The position numbers and the translations under genes were made by a program. Positions 43,488 to 55,905 of a stretch of DNA of 64,000 nucleotides are shown here, piece after piece. The stretch is taken from assembly GCA_023014485.1 (NCBI GenBank), contig JAJOZX010005608.1, positions 62,001 through 126,000 of the forward strand, written 5' to 3'. The notes beneath the pieces are model-generated. The model was not told the origin of the DNA, ran no database searches, and worked only from the letters and a program-made list of their open reading frames with translations. The DNA is from Bathynomus jamesi. Its lineage: Eukaryota; Arthropoda; Malacostraca; Isopoda; Cirolanidae. Position 1 is the first letter of the stretch, and each line of letters starts with the position of its first letter.

Positions 43488-44119
43488 GTACGAGTATCAC
43501 TTTCATGAATTTATTTAATATAATTCATTTGTATAAAATAATAATAATAAAATAATGAAACCGCGACCATGAACAAAATGTATTTTGTAGATGTATGGCT
43601 GAACTAGGAATTTTCAATTGGCGGCGGACCACTATAGGGGGCGCCGTCGGATCCAAAGTTCCTAATACCTGAACATTTTCAATTGGAAACAATCTATAAC
43701 TAGGCGCAAGACGATATGATGTGCCATATGAGAGCAACTCGGCAAAGAGGCACCTCACTTATCGTGCAAATATCTGTACCATCCAGTTGTGTTATTCAAC
43801 GTTCAATTCATTTCATCGACTTTTGTGATTACATAACGTAATAATTGTTGGAACTTATTAGCATCTTATCAACGTACCGAAATAATGTAGATTTTAACGC
43901 AAAAAGCGGTACAAGTTAATAATAGTGGGAACAAATTTTCTTTTTATTTTCAAAATTTGTAAAAAGAAAAAATTATTTTAAGAATAGTGGATTTTTTTCT
44001 TTTTATTTAAAAAAATAAAATGTTTAATAAATTGTAAATACTGTTGCCTTTTATGTCATGAATAAGTGGTTTTGGTAAATAGAAACTGTAAATGAATCTA
44101 TAAATAATGGTTAAACGTG
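43488..44119. other. Lectin-like intron in copy B, no gene seen
   Basis: Matches the intron after exon 6 in copy A (21318-21905). Confidence 0.6.
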
Positions 44120-44385
44120 GGACTAGTTCGTGCAGTGTATAGACTCCTTAGGTATTTAGATATTTGGGCTATTAATTATATTAGCCAAAATTCATATTGG
44201 GCTCCAAATCTAACCTAACTTAACCTAATCTAACCTAACTTAACTTACAAAGAAAAACACTTACATATGGTTGTATGCTCTATTGGCCGATTTATGTGGA
44301 GCCTAGTATGGATTTGGCTACTATAATTAATCGGCCAAATATCTAAATATCTAATAACTATACACTACACGAACTAGTCCCATGT
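44120..44385. repeat. Foldback with GGGACTAGTTCGTG ends
   Basis: Left arm TGGGACTAGTTCGTGCAGTG ... TTTAGATATTTGG and right arm inverted, with a short CTAACCTAACTTAACC-rich centre. Copy A has only a left-arm-like part (21910-21980). Probably a MITE; target duplication not resolved. Confidence 0.65.
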
Positions 44386-44999
44386 TTACCATGGGAGAGC
44401 AAAAATTCTAATGTAACTACTCTAACCTAACTTAACCTACAAAAAATCACTTACATGTAGTTGTGTGTTCTATTAAAAGTCTAATAAGCAATTTATATTT
44501 TTAAAATAAAACGAAAAATTGTCCACTGTTGCTAAACTTAGCCCAAAAAAATCATTTATTTATAAAAATGAATCGTTTCGGAACATAGCAAGCAGGATTG
44601 TTAGTAATATGGACCCCCTATTTTCTCCTACTACTTCTTTCACCACCTTTCTCTACAAAAAAAAAAAAAATGGTGTCAATAATCCAGCAGGGTTGAAAGC
44701 ACCTTAAACAGAAAAAACAACAACAGTATTACTATAGTTATTCGTGAAGTCGTAGAATTGATTTTGGCCACATAACCATCAGCAGCAATCATAAATCCTC
44801 TTGTCTATTTATTAACGTGTAAACTGGCTGTAGTAACACCTCTTGTCTAATCTTTTGTTAAATTTGATATTCGGCTTAACACATTTATCTTAGCTAGATT
44901 GTGCTAATAGAATCTTGGTATTTAAGAAGAGCCGGACCTTTTTTTCGGGTCCATCTGCATTAGGAAAAGAAATTCATCGCGTTGTATTGAAATAATAAT
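44386..44999. other. No gene seen
   Basis: AT-rich, B-specific DNA between the foldback and the long-TIR element. A frame at 44519-44707 has no supporting homologue in copy A. Confidence 0.4.
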
Positions 45000-47941
45000 G
45001 TAGAGGAATTTTAGGAAAATCGACCTAACAAATTAGCAGGAAGTCGAAACTTGGTACACTTGTAAACTGAACCCTACTGATGAATATATTAAAAGTCCCA
45101 ACAAATCCAAGTTGTGCTCCAGCCGCCATCTTGGAAAATGGCGGCCGAATTTCGGTTTTTTGGAAATAACTTTAGAACCGTAAAAGATACGAAAATATAC
45201 CAAGAGAGCAATATCATTCTACATAAAAAGACAAACATTTTCTTTTCCTAACTTTGTTTTGTACGATGAAAAATAAAAACGTTATGCAAAACCAAAGATT
45301 TTTCATTCTATGAATCAATGCGGACACGACGTTCAAACTGGGTTTGTAGGTAAAAAAAGCGAATGTTTTGTTATGACTGCCTATTTTCAGAAACCTTTCT
45401 TACTTTGTATGGGTGATTTTGTGAAAAAATATTTCACAGGAACGAGCTAGTAGAAATATAAATTGTGACAGTACCTGGTTTTCTAAATATTTATACCAAT
45501 ACATTTTCTTGTTTCTAGCAGATATGGGCATTGGGCAACTCTGTCCCTAATTTCCTATATTCTACTTCTAATAAATACTCTTAATTATGATTATATCTAC
45601 GGATTCATCTGTAACATTTATTCACTCAATCGGAGGTTATGAGTTAATATACCGAAGTAATAGTTCAAAGTGAATGACAGACGAACTAATATTTTTCTTT
45701 TCTTTTCAGGTAATGGACGCTATTGATGAGTCAAGATGAAGTGCTTGATATGTGCAGAAGAGATCGATGTGGGAAGCGGGGTATTTGTGGAAAGAGGGAT
45801 CAAGACTCTGATTCAAGCAAGCAAAGATAGAGGAGATGATAAATACAAGACATTTCAGGAACTGAAGAGTGTACCAGTACACAAAATCTGTCGGAGAAAC
45901 TACACAAGAAAGCACAGTATAGCTGCTGTCAATAAGGAACCTTCAGAACAATCAACTTCACAAGCCAACAGAGTTCTTCGTTCAGAATAAGACATTTACT
46001 TTCTAAGTGACTGTATATTTTGTGGAGAGAAAGCAAGTTTACCTGACACAAAACATTCAAAAAATAGACGCCTCACTGTATATAATGTGGCTACTCTTGA
46101 ATTTCGAGAAAAATTATTTCAATTTGTGAACAGCGCAGTGATAGTTGGGGGCAGGAAGTATATTCACGTATTGCAAATTCCATTGATTTAGTAGCAGAAG
46201 AAGGTCGTTATCACTTTGTATGTTACAGCACATTCAAGCGCATTGCACAAAGAGATTCAGCAGGACGTCCAGAAGAATCAGTAGCTTCGTCTGCTTTCAA
46301 AAAACTTTTGGAATACATTGAAAGTAATGAGTGTCAGTACAGTTTGAGTGAGCTGAAAGATATTATGATGGAAGTTTCTGGTGCACAAAAAGAAGACCTT
46401 TACAGTGACCACTGGCTTAAGTGTAAGTTCCTTTCACACTACAAGTCAAGCATAATCTGTACAGATCTGCATTCCCGACATAACATATTTAGCTTCACTC
46501 ACACAGGACGGAAGATTTTAACAGAACAATGGTATGAAAACAAGAAGACAGATGAGACTAGTGAACGATTACGTATTGTTGAAACAGCTGCAAAAATCAT
46601 CAAAGAAGACATTTGTAAACAGTGTATGATTGTAGCATGTACCCAGACATTGATGACATGAAGGCTGAGGGTCAGACTTTAGTTCCCCCGACACTTACAG
46701 CTTTCACTGAGATTCTTATTTCAACTAAAACTCAACCTACACCTGAAAGTATAGATCGCAAGAGAACTTTTATCAACCATTCGATAATTTTCTGCTATGA
46801 GGCCACGTTCATCCTATCTCCACTGCATTTGGGACTTTCTGTACACCTATATCGCAATTATGGATCAAGACATCTAATAGACATTTGCATGCTGTGGGTG
46901 CATGCTCTTCATACAAAGAAGCCACAAACTTCCTAAATTGTGCTGTTAATAGCCCACGGTCAACAGTACAACCAGATGCATTTATACAGTTTGTCTTTGA
47001 TAATGCTGATGTGAACATAAGAACCCTGGATGGTTTGGGTACCTTTCATGCACTTGGAGGAATAAAGTGCACTCCAAGACTTAGATTACTACATTTTCAT
47101 TTTAGTAACAACAGACGATTATAGTTAGCTATAGTGATGTTCCCAAGTGTCTAAGGATTACTGTGACCATTCAATAAGATGTTATTTTATGTTCAATCCA
47201 TAAAACCTGTCTGAACATCATGGTCATCATCAATACATGAAAATTCTTCCTATGTTACATTTTTCTTCAGTATACAAGATAAGGAAAAATGCATGTTATA
47301 TTTTACATAAAATATATTAGTAATGTATGTATTGAGAATAGCATTCATAATTATTTCCATTTTCAATACTTAGATGTCTAATGAAGGAATAAAATAACTG
47401 TTTTAAATAATGTTACTCCAAACCGATAACTTAGCTCCTACCCGTCATCAAAAAAATTACATTACAGTATTTTTCTCTAGCTCTTTCTGTTGTGCTTTAC
47501 TTTTTTACCAAACTACCTATAAAAAACAAACTGTCATGGTTCTGAAATAATAAATTGCAACAAAATATTCGAATTTCTACCCATTAACCAAGTTTGAACG
47601 TCATGTCTGCACTGATTCATAGAATAAAGGAATTTTGTATTTTGCGTAACTTTTTTATTTTTCATCGTACAAAACAAAGTTGGGAACAGAAAATGTTTGC
47701 CTTTTTATGTAAAATGATTTTTCTCTCTTGGTAAATTTTCGTATCTTTTACGAGTCTGAAGTTATTTCCAAAAAACCGAAATTCGGCCGCCATTTTCCAA
47801 GATGGCGGCTGGAACACAACTTGGATTTGTTGGGACTTTTAATATATTCATCAGTAGGGTTCAGTTTACAAGTGTACCAAGTTTCGACTTCCTGCTAATT
47901 TGATAGGTCGATTGAATATATTTATCCTAAAATTCTTCCAC
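45000..47941 (+). mobile_element. DNA transposon with ~360-bp inverted repeats
   Basis: Ends GTAGAGGAATTTTAGG (left) and GTGGAAGAATTTTAGG (right, inverted) open long arms (45000-45360 and about 47570-47941). They share AAATTAGCAGGAAGTCGAAA, CCGCCATTTTCCAAGATGGC-type blocks and a GCATAACG/GCGTAAC region. The right arm has a small insertion near its end. The interior carries one plus-strand protein. The superfamily and target duplication could not be determined. Inserted among LINE sequence in copy B. Confidence 0.8.
45736..47124 (+). pseudogene. Uncharacterised multi-copy protein of the long-TIR element, broken
   Basis: Starts MKCLICAEEIDVGSGVFVE, with Cys pairs (CLIC, CIFCGEKA) and VHKICRRNYTRK, then RYHFVCYSTFKRIAQRD, a helical middle part, and near the end FIQFVFDNADVNIRTLDGLG with TFHALGGIKC. 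At least four frame breaks (near 45990, 46165, 46625, 46890) disrupt it, and the C-terminal region is missing. The Cys-rich start and the DNAD-N--T-DG-GTFH-MGG-like motif recur, from memory, in many uncharacterised arthropod and cnidarian proteins. A transposase role is inferred from the inverted repeats only. Confidence 0.55.
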
Positions 47942-48050
47942 TGTCACCCTTTTTCTTTCTCTATCAAATTTTTTTCTTCGTTGGGCTCCTCTGATCATAA
48001 ACTTTCATCTGGCAGTACTTCTGTGATTTCCCATGGAATGATTACTGCTT
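47942..48050 (+). pseudogene. LINE fragment, left of an insertion
   Basis: Matches 30535-30740 with internal gaps (TTGGGCTCCTCTGATCATAA, TTTCCCATGGAATGATTACT). It continues, after B-specific DNA, at 49201. Confidence 0.65.
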
Positions 48051-48117
48051 AAAAAATCTTTAAGTACATTTCTAGGTAGGTAGATTGTCTTTTGTTCTTT
48101 AGCTGTTTTTAGTGTTT

Positions 48118-48792
48118 TTAGTCTTTTATTGAGTAATCATAATCGTTAGAACTATCTCCCTCACATTCTAATTCCTCTATTTTCACTTTAGATGGTTTGC
48201 TTATTCTTTCTTGTTCTTTCTGACCTAAATGTTCATTGGTTGCTAGTCTTTTTATTTTATTTTTTATTCTTTGCTCTGAAATCTTATCTCTTGAACCCAG
48301 TGTAACTTTATATCCCTCTCTCAGCATCTTTAAAATCTCCAAATCTTCCTCAACTTCAGCTTTCCCTAGCTTTTCTGAAAGAACTTTTTCAGGAAATGGG
48401 TGACCGACATCAAATATTGTTTCAAGTTTTTCATAAAATTTGTTTACTGAACTTAGGTGCTCTTCAGTTTTTCTATATTTATGTTTTGTTAGAACATACC
48501 ATTCCTGGTGCAACTGAAGAAGTTTTTTAACGGCATATTGTCTGCTGCTCGTAGATAAATTGTATTTATTCCAAAAGGAGAACACATGGTCTATTACCAT
48601 GCCAGCTTGATGACTTACAAGTTTTCCTTTAAGAGGGGACTGATTATAATGAGGATTGTAAGCTTGAATATGATGGAAATATTTGAGTACTTGCTTGTTG
48701 GTTGGAACAGCTGTAGTCGTTATGGAGGCTATAGGTTGACCTAGAAAGGGAATTTCTGTTTTGCTTCTAATTAATGGTTTGCTTAGAGCCAT
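48118..48792 (-). CDS. Uncharacterised 224-aa protein, intact frame
   Basis: An uninterrupted frame from MALSKPLIRSKTEIPFLGQP to a stop. After FLGQPIASITT comes VLKYFHHIQAYNPHYN, a segment with FWNKYNLSTSSRQYAVKKLL and a DVGHPFPEKV motif, then a charged C-terminal tail (KIEELECEGDSSNDYDYSI). The pattern recalls an uncharacterised, highly multiplied arthropod family. No catalytic motif is visible, and I assign no function. It sits alone on the minus strand inside LINE sequence, so it may belong to a transposable element. Confidence 0.5.
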   Translation of the reverse strand: MALSKPLIRSKTEIPFLGQPIASITTTAVPTNKQVLKYFHHIQAYNPHYNQSPLKGKLVSHQAGMVIDHVFSFWNKYNLSTSSRQYAVKKLLQLHQEWYVLTKHKYRKTEEHLSSVNKFYEKLETIFDVGHPFPEKVLSEKLGKAEVEEDLEILKMLREGYKVTLGSRDKISEQRIKNKIKRLATNEHLGQKEQERISKPSKVKIEELECEGDSSNDYDYSIKD

Positions 48793-49200
48793 TTTATCAA
48801 TTTAAATAGGTATTATGGTACCTAGATTTAGAAATTCCTGAAAAAAAGTTAGATTAGTTAGTAAAAATCGCTAAAAATATGAAATAAAGGGGCTAAATTG
48901 GGCCCTGTGGGACCCACATTTAGCATTGACATTTATAAAGCTAGTATACTTTACCAGAAATGCATATTGAGTGGTAAATGTGTTTTACTTTTAATTTAAA
49001 TAGTATATTTTACTAGAAAATGCCAAAAAATGCCAATTTTTTGGTCTGAATCGGGGATGTAAAATGTAAACCGCTGGGGATGCATACATTTTTTAGATAG
49101 GACGTTAATAACTTGTGTGGCCATTCTTAGTAACCCACTTCACGATATTATATCGGTTAATGCTGTACCTGACCAACTTTGGGTTTAACGGGACACCCTA
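48793..49200. other. B-specific DNA upstream of the 224-aa frame
   Basis: Non-coding; includes TTGGGCCCTGTGGGACCCAC at about 48899. The insertion containing the 224-aa frame spans about 48051-49200 of the interrupted LINE. Ends were not matched to each other. Confidence 0.4.
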
Positions 49201-50580
49201 CAGTGTCCCAAAGAAAGGTGACCGATCTCAACCCTCCAACTATCGTCCAGATACTTTGATTTCTTGCCTTTCTAAAATTTTTCAATTTATCCTTAAGAGG
49301 AAGATTCTTAAATACTTCTTCTCATAATCTTCTTTCAGATCATCATTGTGGGTTCCCAAGCAAGTAACGCTCTACTGGCGGTCTTCTTGCATATCTCTCT
49401 GGTTATTCTTCTTTCGGGATTTCGGTGATACCTTTCCTATTGCTATTTCAAACTGCCCTCCTTCGGTTTCTATTCTTCTATCTGTGCCTTCAGCTCTGAT
49501 TTCCTTTCTGGCCGATCTGTAGCTGTGATTGGAGATGGCCACTGTTCTCCTAAAGCAATTAATAGTGGTATTCTTCAGGACTCTATCCGTCATCCACTCT
49601 TTTCCTTTTATTTACCAATGATCTATTAAGTAACACTTCCTGTCCTACCCACTTCCACGCCGATGATTCCATTCTTCACTTCACCCGCTTCCCAAAGCGT
49701 TCCTCTCAACAGTCACTCCATGCTTAGCGCAAAGCGGCTATGATGCACCTGACCTCTGATCTTTCTAGTTTCTCTGATCGAAGCAGAGAAAACCTTGTGG
49801 TTTTCAAAGCTACAAAAACTCACCTTCATCTCTCTATTGTCACAATCTTCCACAAGACTATCCCTTACCTTCAACAATACCCATCTCAGTCCTTCCTCTT
49901 CACTTACTATTCTTGTCGTTTCCGTTTCTCATGTTCTTTCATGAAATTATCACATATACTCTCCTTCTAAAAGAGCTTCTAAGAGGTTAGGTGTGCTGTA
50001 CCAGCTCCACAGTTTCTTGAACCCAACTCAGGTGCTGTCTCTATACAGGGGTCTTGTCCGCCCCTGTAGGGAGAACGCTTCTCATGTGTGGGGTAGCTCA
50101 ACCTACACAGCTCTGCTTGACCGGGTGGAATCAAAGGCTTTCCGTCCATCAGTTTTCCGCCTCTTACTGACTGTCTTCACCCCCTCTCTCTTCGCCGCAA
50201 TGTTGCCTCACTCTCTCTTTACTATCGCTATTATAACGGACACTGCCATCCTGAACTCTCTAAATTGCATGCCTCTTCCTTTCATGAGAGGACACAGTTC
50301 CAGACATTCGACACATTTTCATTCCTTTTCTGTACAACTCTCTAACGGAAGGGTTAATCGGTATTTTCAATCTTTCGTCTATTCAACCAGTCAACTCTGG
50401 AACAATGCTCTTCAATGAATCTTTCCTCTGTCTATGACCTCCAATCTTTGAAACGCAGAGTGTCCATGCATCATGAAAACCCTGTACCTTGATTTTGGCT
50501 CTTCTTCCTCTATGGCGGATTGAGCGTTTTTTCGAGCATTCGCTTTGACCTCTGTTTCCTGTATACAAATTAGAGCAACT
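49201..50580 (+). pseudogene. LINE reverse transcriptase C-terminal half and 3' end
   Basis: Broken plus-strand frames: VPKKGDRSQPSNYRPDTLIS (PKKGD--NYRP motif), a decayed GDGHCSPKAINSG block, SKRASKRLGVLYQLHSFLNP, LLSLYRGLVR-type sequence, and YSTSQLWNNALQ. The 3' end (GGCGGATTGAGCGTTTTTTC onward) finishes in (TA)n at 50582. Longest copy of this family's C-terminal half in the window. The Y-DD box is lost. Confidence 0.8.
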
Positions 50581-50604
50581 AGTATATATATATATATATA
50601 TATA

Positions 50605-51509
50605 CAGGGCGTCCCAAAAAAATGTATACACACTTTAACAGCTGATAGCTCAATTGATGTTTCTTTCTTTCCAAGTTAAACCCATTAGAATTAATAATGG
50701 CAGTCAGACTAAGCTTTGAACAAAGGAAATTCATTCTAAAATGCTACTGGAAGTGTGAAAACGCAGTTGAAGTGCAAAGACAGTTTAGGAGGGAGTTTCA
50801 AACAGATCCACCAACGCGACTTACCATCACTCGAATTAGAGATAAGTTTGAAGCCAATGGAACTGTTCAGAATGTCCACAAGAAGCGTTCCGGAAGACCA
50901 CGGACATCGACAAGCCCCACAAAGCAAGAAAGAGTACTGGAAACGTATCACCAAAGTCCAAGAAAATCTGTGCGGCAAGCGAGTCGTGAGGTAGGAATTT
51001 CAGAATCGTCTGTCCAACGCATTTTGAAGCGCTGTCAATGGAAAAGTTACATTCCAAGATTAATCCATGCTATTAATGAAGATGATCCGGACCGAAGAGT
51101 GGAGTATTGCGAGTGGTACTTGGCACGATGTGGATGTGGATTGGACGAAGGGGTTTCGTAGAATACCCTCCGCGTTCACCAGACCTCACACCACTAGACT
51201 TTTTTTATGGGGATACTTAAAAGACAAAGTCTACACTATAAAACCTGCAACAGTCGCTGAATTGAGAGCAGCCATTGAACGAGAATGCACACAAATACCA
51301 AACGAAATGTTTCGTGATGTTTGCGATTCCATTGCTTCGCGTTATCAGCAGTGCCTGGACCAGAACGGACGTCAGTTTGAAAACAGGCGTTGACAAAACA
51401 ATTAAATAATGTCTGTAGATTCTATTACATTTTGAAAATGAAATGTATTTTAATAAACACTGCCTTTATAATTATTTAAAGTGTGTATACATTTTTTTGG
51501 GACGCCCTG
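50605..51509 (+). mobile_element. Internally deleted mariner-like element in copy B
   Basis: The ends CAGGGCGTCCCAAAAAAATG and complement, about 38 bp, are flanked by (TA)n. Absent from copy A at the matching place (near 22066). It lies between the LINE tail and intron DNA. Confidence 0.9.
50697..51393 (+). pseudogene. mariner-like transposase, catalytic core deleted
   Basis: ATG 50697 opens [20 protein letters not shown], then two helix-turn-helix regions ([40 protein letters not shown]) and [14 protein letters not shown]. The first two catalytic Asp regions are deleted. After a frameshift the end is recognisable: PPRSPDLTPLDFF, LWGYLKDKVYTIKPATVAEL and SRYQQCLDQNGRQFENRR. The DNA-binding half is still open (154 aa). 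Confidence 0.85.
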
Positions 51510-51578
<69 letters not shown>

Positions 51579-51605
51579 GTGTGTGTGTATGTGTATATAT
51601 GTTGG
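51510..51605. repeat. (TA)n then (TG)n microsatellite
   Basis: AT repeat followed by about 70 bp of TG repeat with TATG interruptions. Confidence 0.95.
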
Positions 51606-52829
51606 CCTAACCGCGAATATTGGAGTATGCTAAAATTATCTCACCCGAAATGAAACCAGTCGGAGACCCGGCCACTGACCATTCGGCCATGACAGGAGAG
51701 AGTTAATAACAACATGGTGGCACTTTGTCACCAGAGGGAATATAACACTTTCTCGTCCATAGTTGTTTTAAGTGTTATGCGTAATTCCTTCTCCGTTTAA
51801 ATAACCCTTTCTTATGCTTTCTGTTTTCACACATCTTCATTACAGCTATACTGACTTTGTAAGAAAATAAATATCGTCATAGTAGGAACAAAAGTAAAAG
51901 TTTTAATTTTATTGTTTAGCAGAAAATCAACATAGTGTACTCCTACCAATAATTGACCGTTGCTCAGTACTTACAAGCCTATACAGAAAACGAGACTGCA
52001 AATATAGATGCCATACAAAGGACTTTTATGTCTGATAAAGGAAACGAAAGGTGAAGACTACTGGTCTCGATTATAACTCCTGAAACTCTCCTTTCTAAAA
52101 AGAAAACGTGAGTGGTACACAATAATACACCGTATACGTATGGAAAATACTTATATATGAAATAGAAACACATTGGAATGAGGGAAAAGAGAAATCCTGT
52201 ACTTCTACCTTCGGTGGGACAGGAGGACATGAACATGAGGATGGAAAATGCTTTGAGAATACGAGGCCAGAAACTTTTCAAAATTCTACGCAAAGAGGAA
52301 CCAACCGGAATAATTTGAAGATATACTTAGACAGATACTTGTGCAAAGTCCCTGACCAGCCATTTGCGGCTGGCTAAGGGGGAAGAGGAGAGCGGAAACC
52401 AATTCCCTCATCCACTAAATCCCGCAAATGAAGCGAGATGCTTTAGAGGGGTCGATCGCGGGTCGATCTTGAAACGTCGTTCAAAACCTTCTCAAGTATC
52501 TCAAATAAGTAAGAAGTAAGTTGGCTGCACGTGACGATGCATCTTTCCCTCTTAATTTATAAACTACAGAGCGACAATAAAATGCGACACTCATTTAGTC
52601 AAACTTATTAACCTGTATTGGGAATGAGAGAAACGTTACAATATATTACTTTTTAACACAGTGACCAACAAGAATTATTGTCATTACTATGTTTAAATAA
52701 TGATTGCTTTCGAGTGAAAATTTCGGTCATAACTGCGTTACAAGTTAATGATTGTTTTTCCTCCGGCAAATATCCTAAAATATTATTTTTAATTTTTTTT
52801 CTCATTTCTAATTACAATGTTCAAAATTC
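51606..52829. other. Lectin-like intron, second part, copy B
   Basis: Matches 22066-23378. It ends at the deletion joint instead of at the exon 7 acceptor. No gene seen. Confidence 0.6.
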
Positions 52830-53905
52830 AAAAAGAGCCGAAATCAAGGTCAAAGGTTTTCGAGATGCCTGCTGGACACTTTGCGTTTCAAAGAGTGAGG
52901 GTCATAGACGGGGAAAAAGATGAACCGAGGAAGGTTGTTAAGAAAACTGATTAACTCATGCGTTAGATGAGAATGTGTTGAAAATCTGGTTCTGCAAACT
53001 CTCCTTAAAGAAGGAAGCATGCGTTTGGAAAGTTCAGAAGAGCAGTATCCGTTATAATATCGATAGTAAATAAAGAGTGAGTCAACATTGCGGCGAAGAG
53101 AGAGAGATTGAAGACAGTCAGTAAGAGGCGGGGAATTGATAAGACGAAAAGCCTTTGATTCCACACGGTCAAGTAGAACTGTGTGGGTTCAGCCAACCCA
53201 CACATGATAAGCGTACTCCATACAGTGGCGGACAAGACCCCTGTACAGAGACAACAACTGAGTGGAGGTGAAGAAACTGCGGAGGCGGTACAGCACACCT
53301 AACCTCTTAGAAGCTGTTTTAGAAAAGAAGTATACGAGATCTTTCCAGAAAAGATCACGAGAAAAGGAAACACCAAGAATGTTAAAGAGAAGAGGAAGGA
53401 AGGAGTTGTGTATTGTTGATGATAAAGGAATTGTCGTGTGGAAGATTGTGACGAGTAGACAGATGAAGGAAATGAGTTTTTCAGGCATTGAAAACCACAA
53501 GGGTTTCCCTACCAAATGCAGAGATAGTAGGAAGATCAGGTCAGGTGAGCCATAGTCGTATCACGCGAAGCATGGAGTGACTGTTGAGAGGGACCCCTTA
53601 TGAATCGGGTGGAGAAGTGTATGGTGAAATTATCGGTAGAGGAAAAGAATGGGTGACAGGACAGAACCCTGAGGGACACCACTATTAATAACTTTAGGAG
53701 AAGAACAGTGGCCACCTACAAGGTGGCGACCCCAATTCAGCTTTGCATTAACATAGGAATAATTTTGATCAACTAATTGATATGAACAAATGAGCTCTTC
53801 ATATAAATGATATAAATAAGAGGAAATTAACCGAATCTTTCTTAATTGAAAATTTGGATAACTTTGAAGTTTTTCTCGGGGTAACGTCCAAATGTAATTG
53901 ATCAC
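52830..53905 (-). pseudogene. LINE reverse transcriptase, minus-strand copy in B
   Basis: Counterpart of 26530-27700. The minus strand reads GGHCSSPKVINSGVPQGSVL, then a gap that removes the Y-DD region (about 60 bp, near 53635), then SKTASKRLGVLYRLRSFFTS and LLSLYRGLVRHCMEY. Broken by several frameshifts. Confidence 0.8.
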
Positions 53906-55905
53906 TCATTCATTGCCCGGTCCGTGGATGGGTGTGTCGATATTAATACATGTCTGGTAGCGCGGACACTAAGATTTTTTGTTTCAAACCAATTTTACTT
54001 CCTGCAGCTAAGTGAGTTTCACCGTACTTTTACCTTTACAGTGATCTTACTGTGTAATAATGAGCGTGTCTCTATCATGAATTATATACGGCATTTAGGA
54101 CTTTTACTATTATTTTAAGACAAAGCGTTAATATTTAATCTTAAATTCGTTCACACCACAGAATAAATTAAATTACACTTGCGTTATACGATTAATAAAG
54201 GGTAATAATCATTGATCGGAAATGAAGTAGGCCAAAGGAAACGGGAGGATGGCCAACGTTAAAACGGGACATCAGTTGGCCAAGGGCCAAACAGAACTCC
54301 CATTTCAACCCCTCCATCAGGAGGAATTAAATTAGCTTCAGTGGCCTAAGTTCATCTTAAAAGTAGGCCCCATTTCCCACGGGCTCGAGGAAAAAATTAA
54401 AATACTCGTAAAAATGACAAGGGAAGAAAAAAGGCAATTTTCTGATGGACTGTTACGACCCTCTCTCTATGACAAACTCTTCTCCACAGAATGATTCACT
54501 CTGAATCTGCGCTGCACTCTCTCTCTCCCTTCTGCAATTCGGATTTTCATCTTGAATTGGGAAAAAAAATTTTTTGTTTATTTTTCCATTTCATCCTGGA
54601 ACTTAAAAATAAATTATTATATTATGAGTCTTACAAATTCCTAACTTTTTATATTATTTAATTAACTTATGTTACCTTTCTGAGAATATTAAATGATTTA
54701 ATTATATATATACATCAAGTACTATTTAAACACTAAAACTCCTTATGAATACAGGACTGGACGAACCTTTGTGGAGGCATCACGTGACTGGTATTCCCAC
54801 ACCTCACTGATTGAACAAACAACGTCACATGTTCCAGTAAGTTAAAACCTGTTCGGATATTTACATGTTTACAGTCACGTAGCTTTTCTGGGAATTACCT
54901 GAGGACTACTTGGAATTTATATCCTAACTAACTTATGTTTTTCATGATGTTAAGATTTTTTATTATATTAACATCATTAATAAATCCCCAATTTTGCAAT
55001 CCAAACAACTTCAATAGTAAAATAGGTAACTTTTACAGTGATCCTCCTTTATCCCTAAGACAGTATACAGTAGGTCCAGTTTTGTTACTATTCAAAACAA
55101 GTAATGTTGAGGTACCTGTACCCTGTCTCGAGTTGAATCAAATTTTAACCGGAGATACCCTTTTCAAATGTTTCTTATACCGTTTCCATCTGCCAGATGT
55201 ATGAGGTTCATGGATGTTCTTTCCCTGTAACTGTTATTCCGTTTAGTCTTCTTACCTGAACGAAGAGCAGTTGAGCTTCGTAATTTTAGTTTTTTAATTT
55301 TTATTTTTCTTTACTTTTAATTGGATTTTTAACTCGTATATTTTCGTACCGTTACTGAACGTTTTACCTTCTATATAAGATGATCCCTGAAATTCTTCAG
55401 CATTTTGTACATTCCTTTTTAACTCATTTTATCTTAAACCTTATTTTGTAAATATTTTGATAAAAGTCTTGAAAAGGTGAATTCTTCTTTTCTTTCCTTG
55501 TGGAAAGAAATTAATACCGAAATTGTTTCTATAGTCTGATTTCGCTTACAAATTTTATAAAGTTAGGTTGACTTTTATGTTTTCTTAGACATTTTTCTGC
55601 ATTGCTATTAAGTGACAAAACCGTCGCCAAAATTTTAGATTATTGTCATACTTTTGTTGTATTCATCTTCATTCCAAAGGTGGGTGTTGCGTATATGTAT
55701 GCAACGACCTAACATGCTCGCAGGGCCTCGGAGAGAGTGGGGAAGCCGGGTTAAATCCCCGGGGCCCGGACATCTAGGGGACCCGGAAAGAGAGGGGATA
55801 AAATCTAAAAATATTAATAAAGCAATTGGTTAAATAACAGAGAGGATTCATGAACATACATGTTATAGAGATTATCATAGTCAAACTGAAACAGATGAAA
55901 TATTA
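53906..55905. other. Non-coding DNA shared with copy A
   Basis: Matches 27701-29880 with gaps (for example the 28505 microsatellite and about 105 bp near 29345 are missing). No gene seen. Confidence 0.6.
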
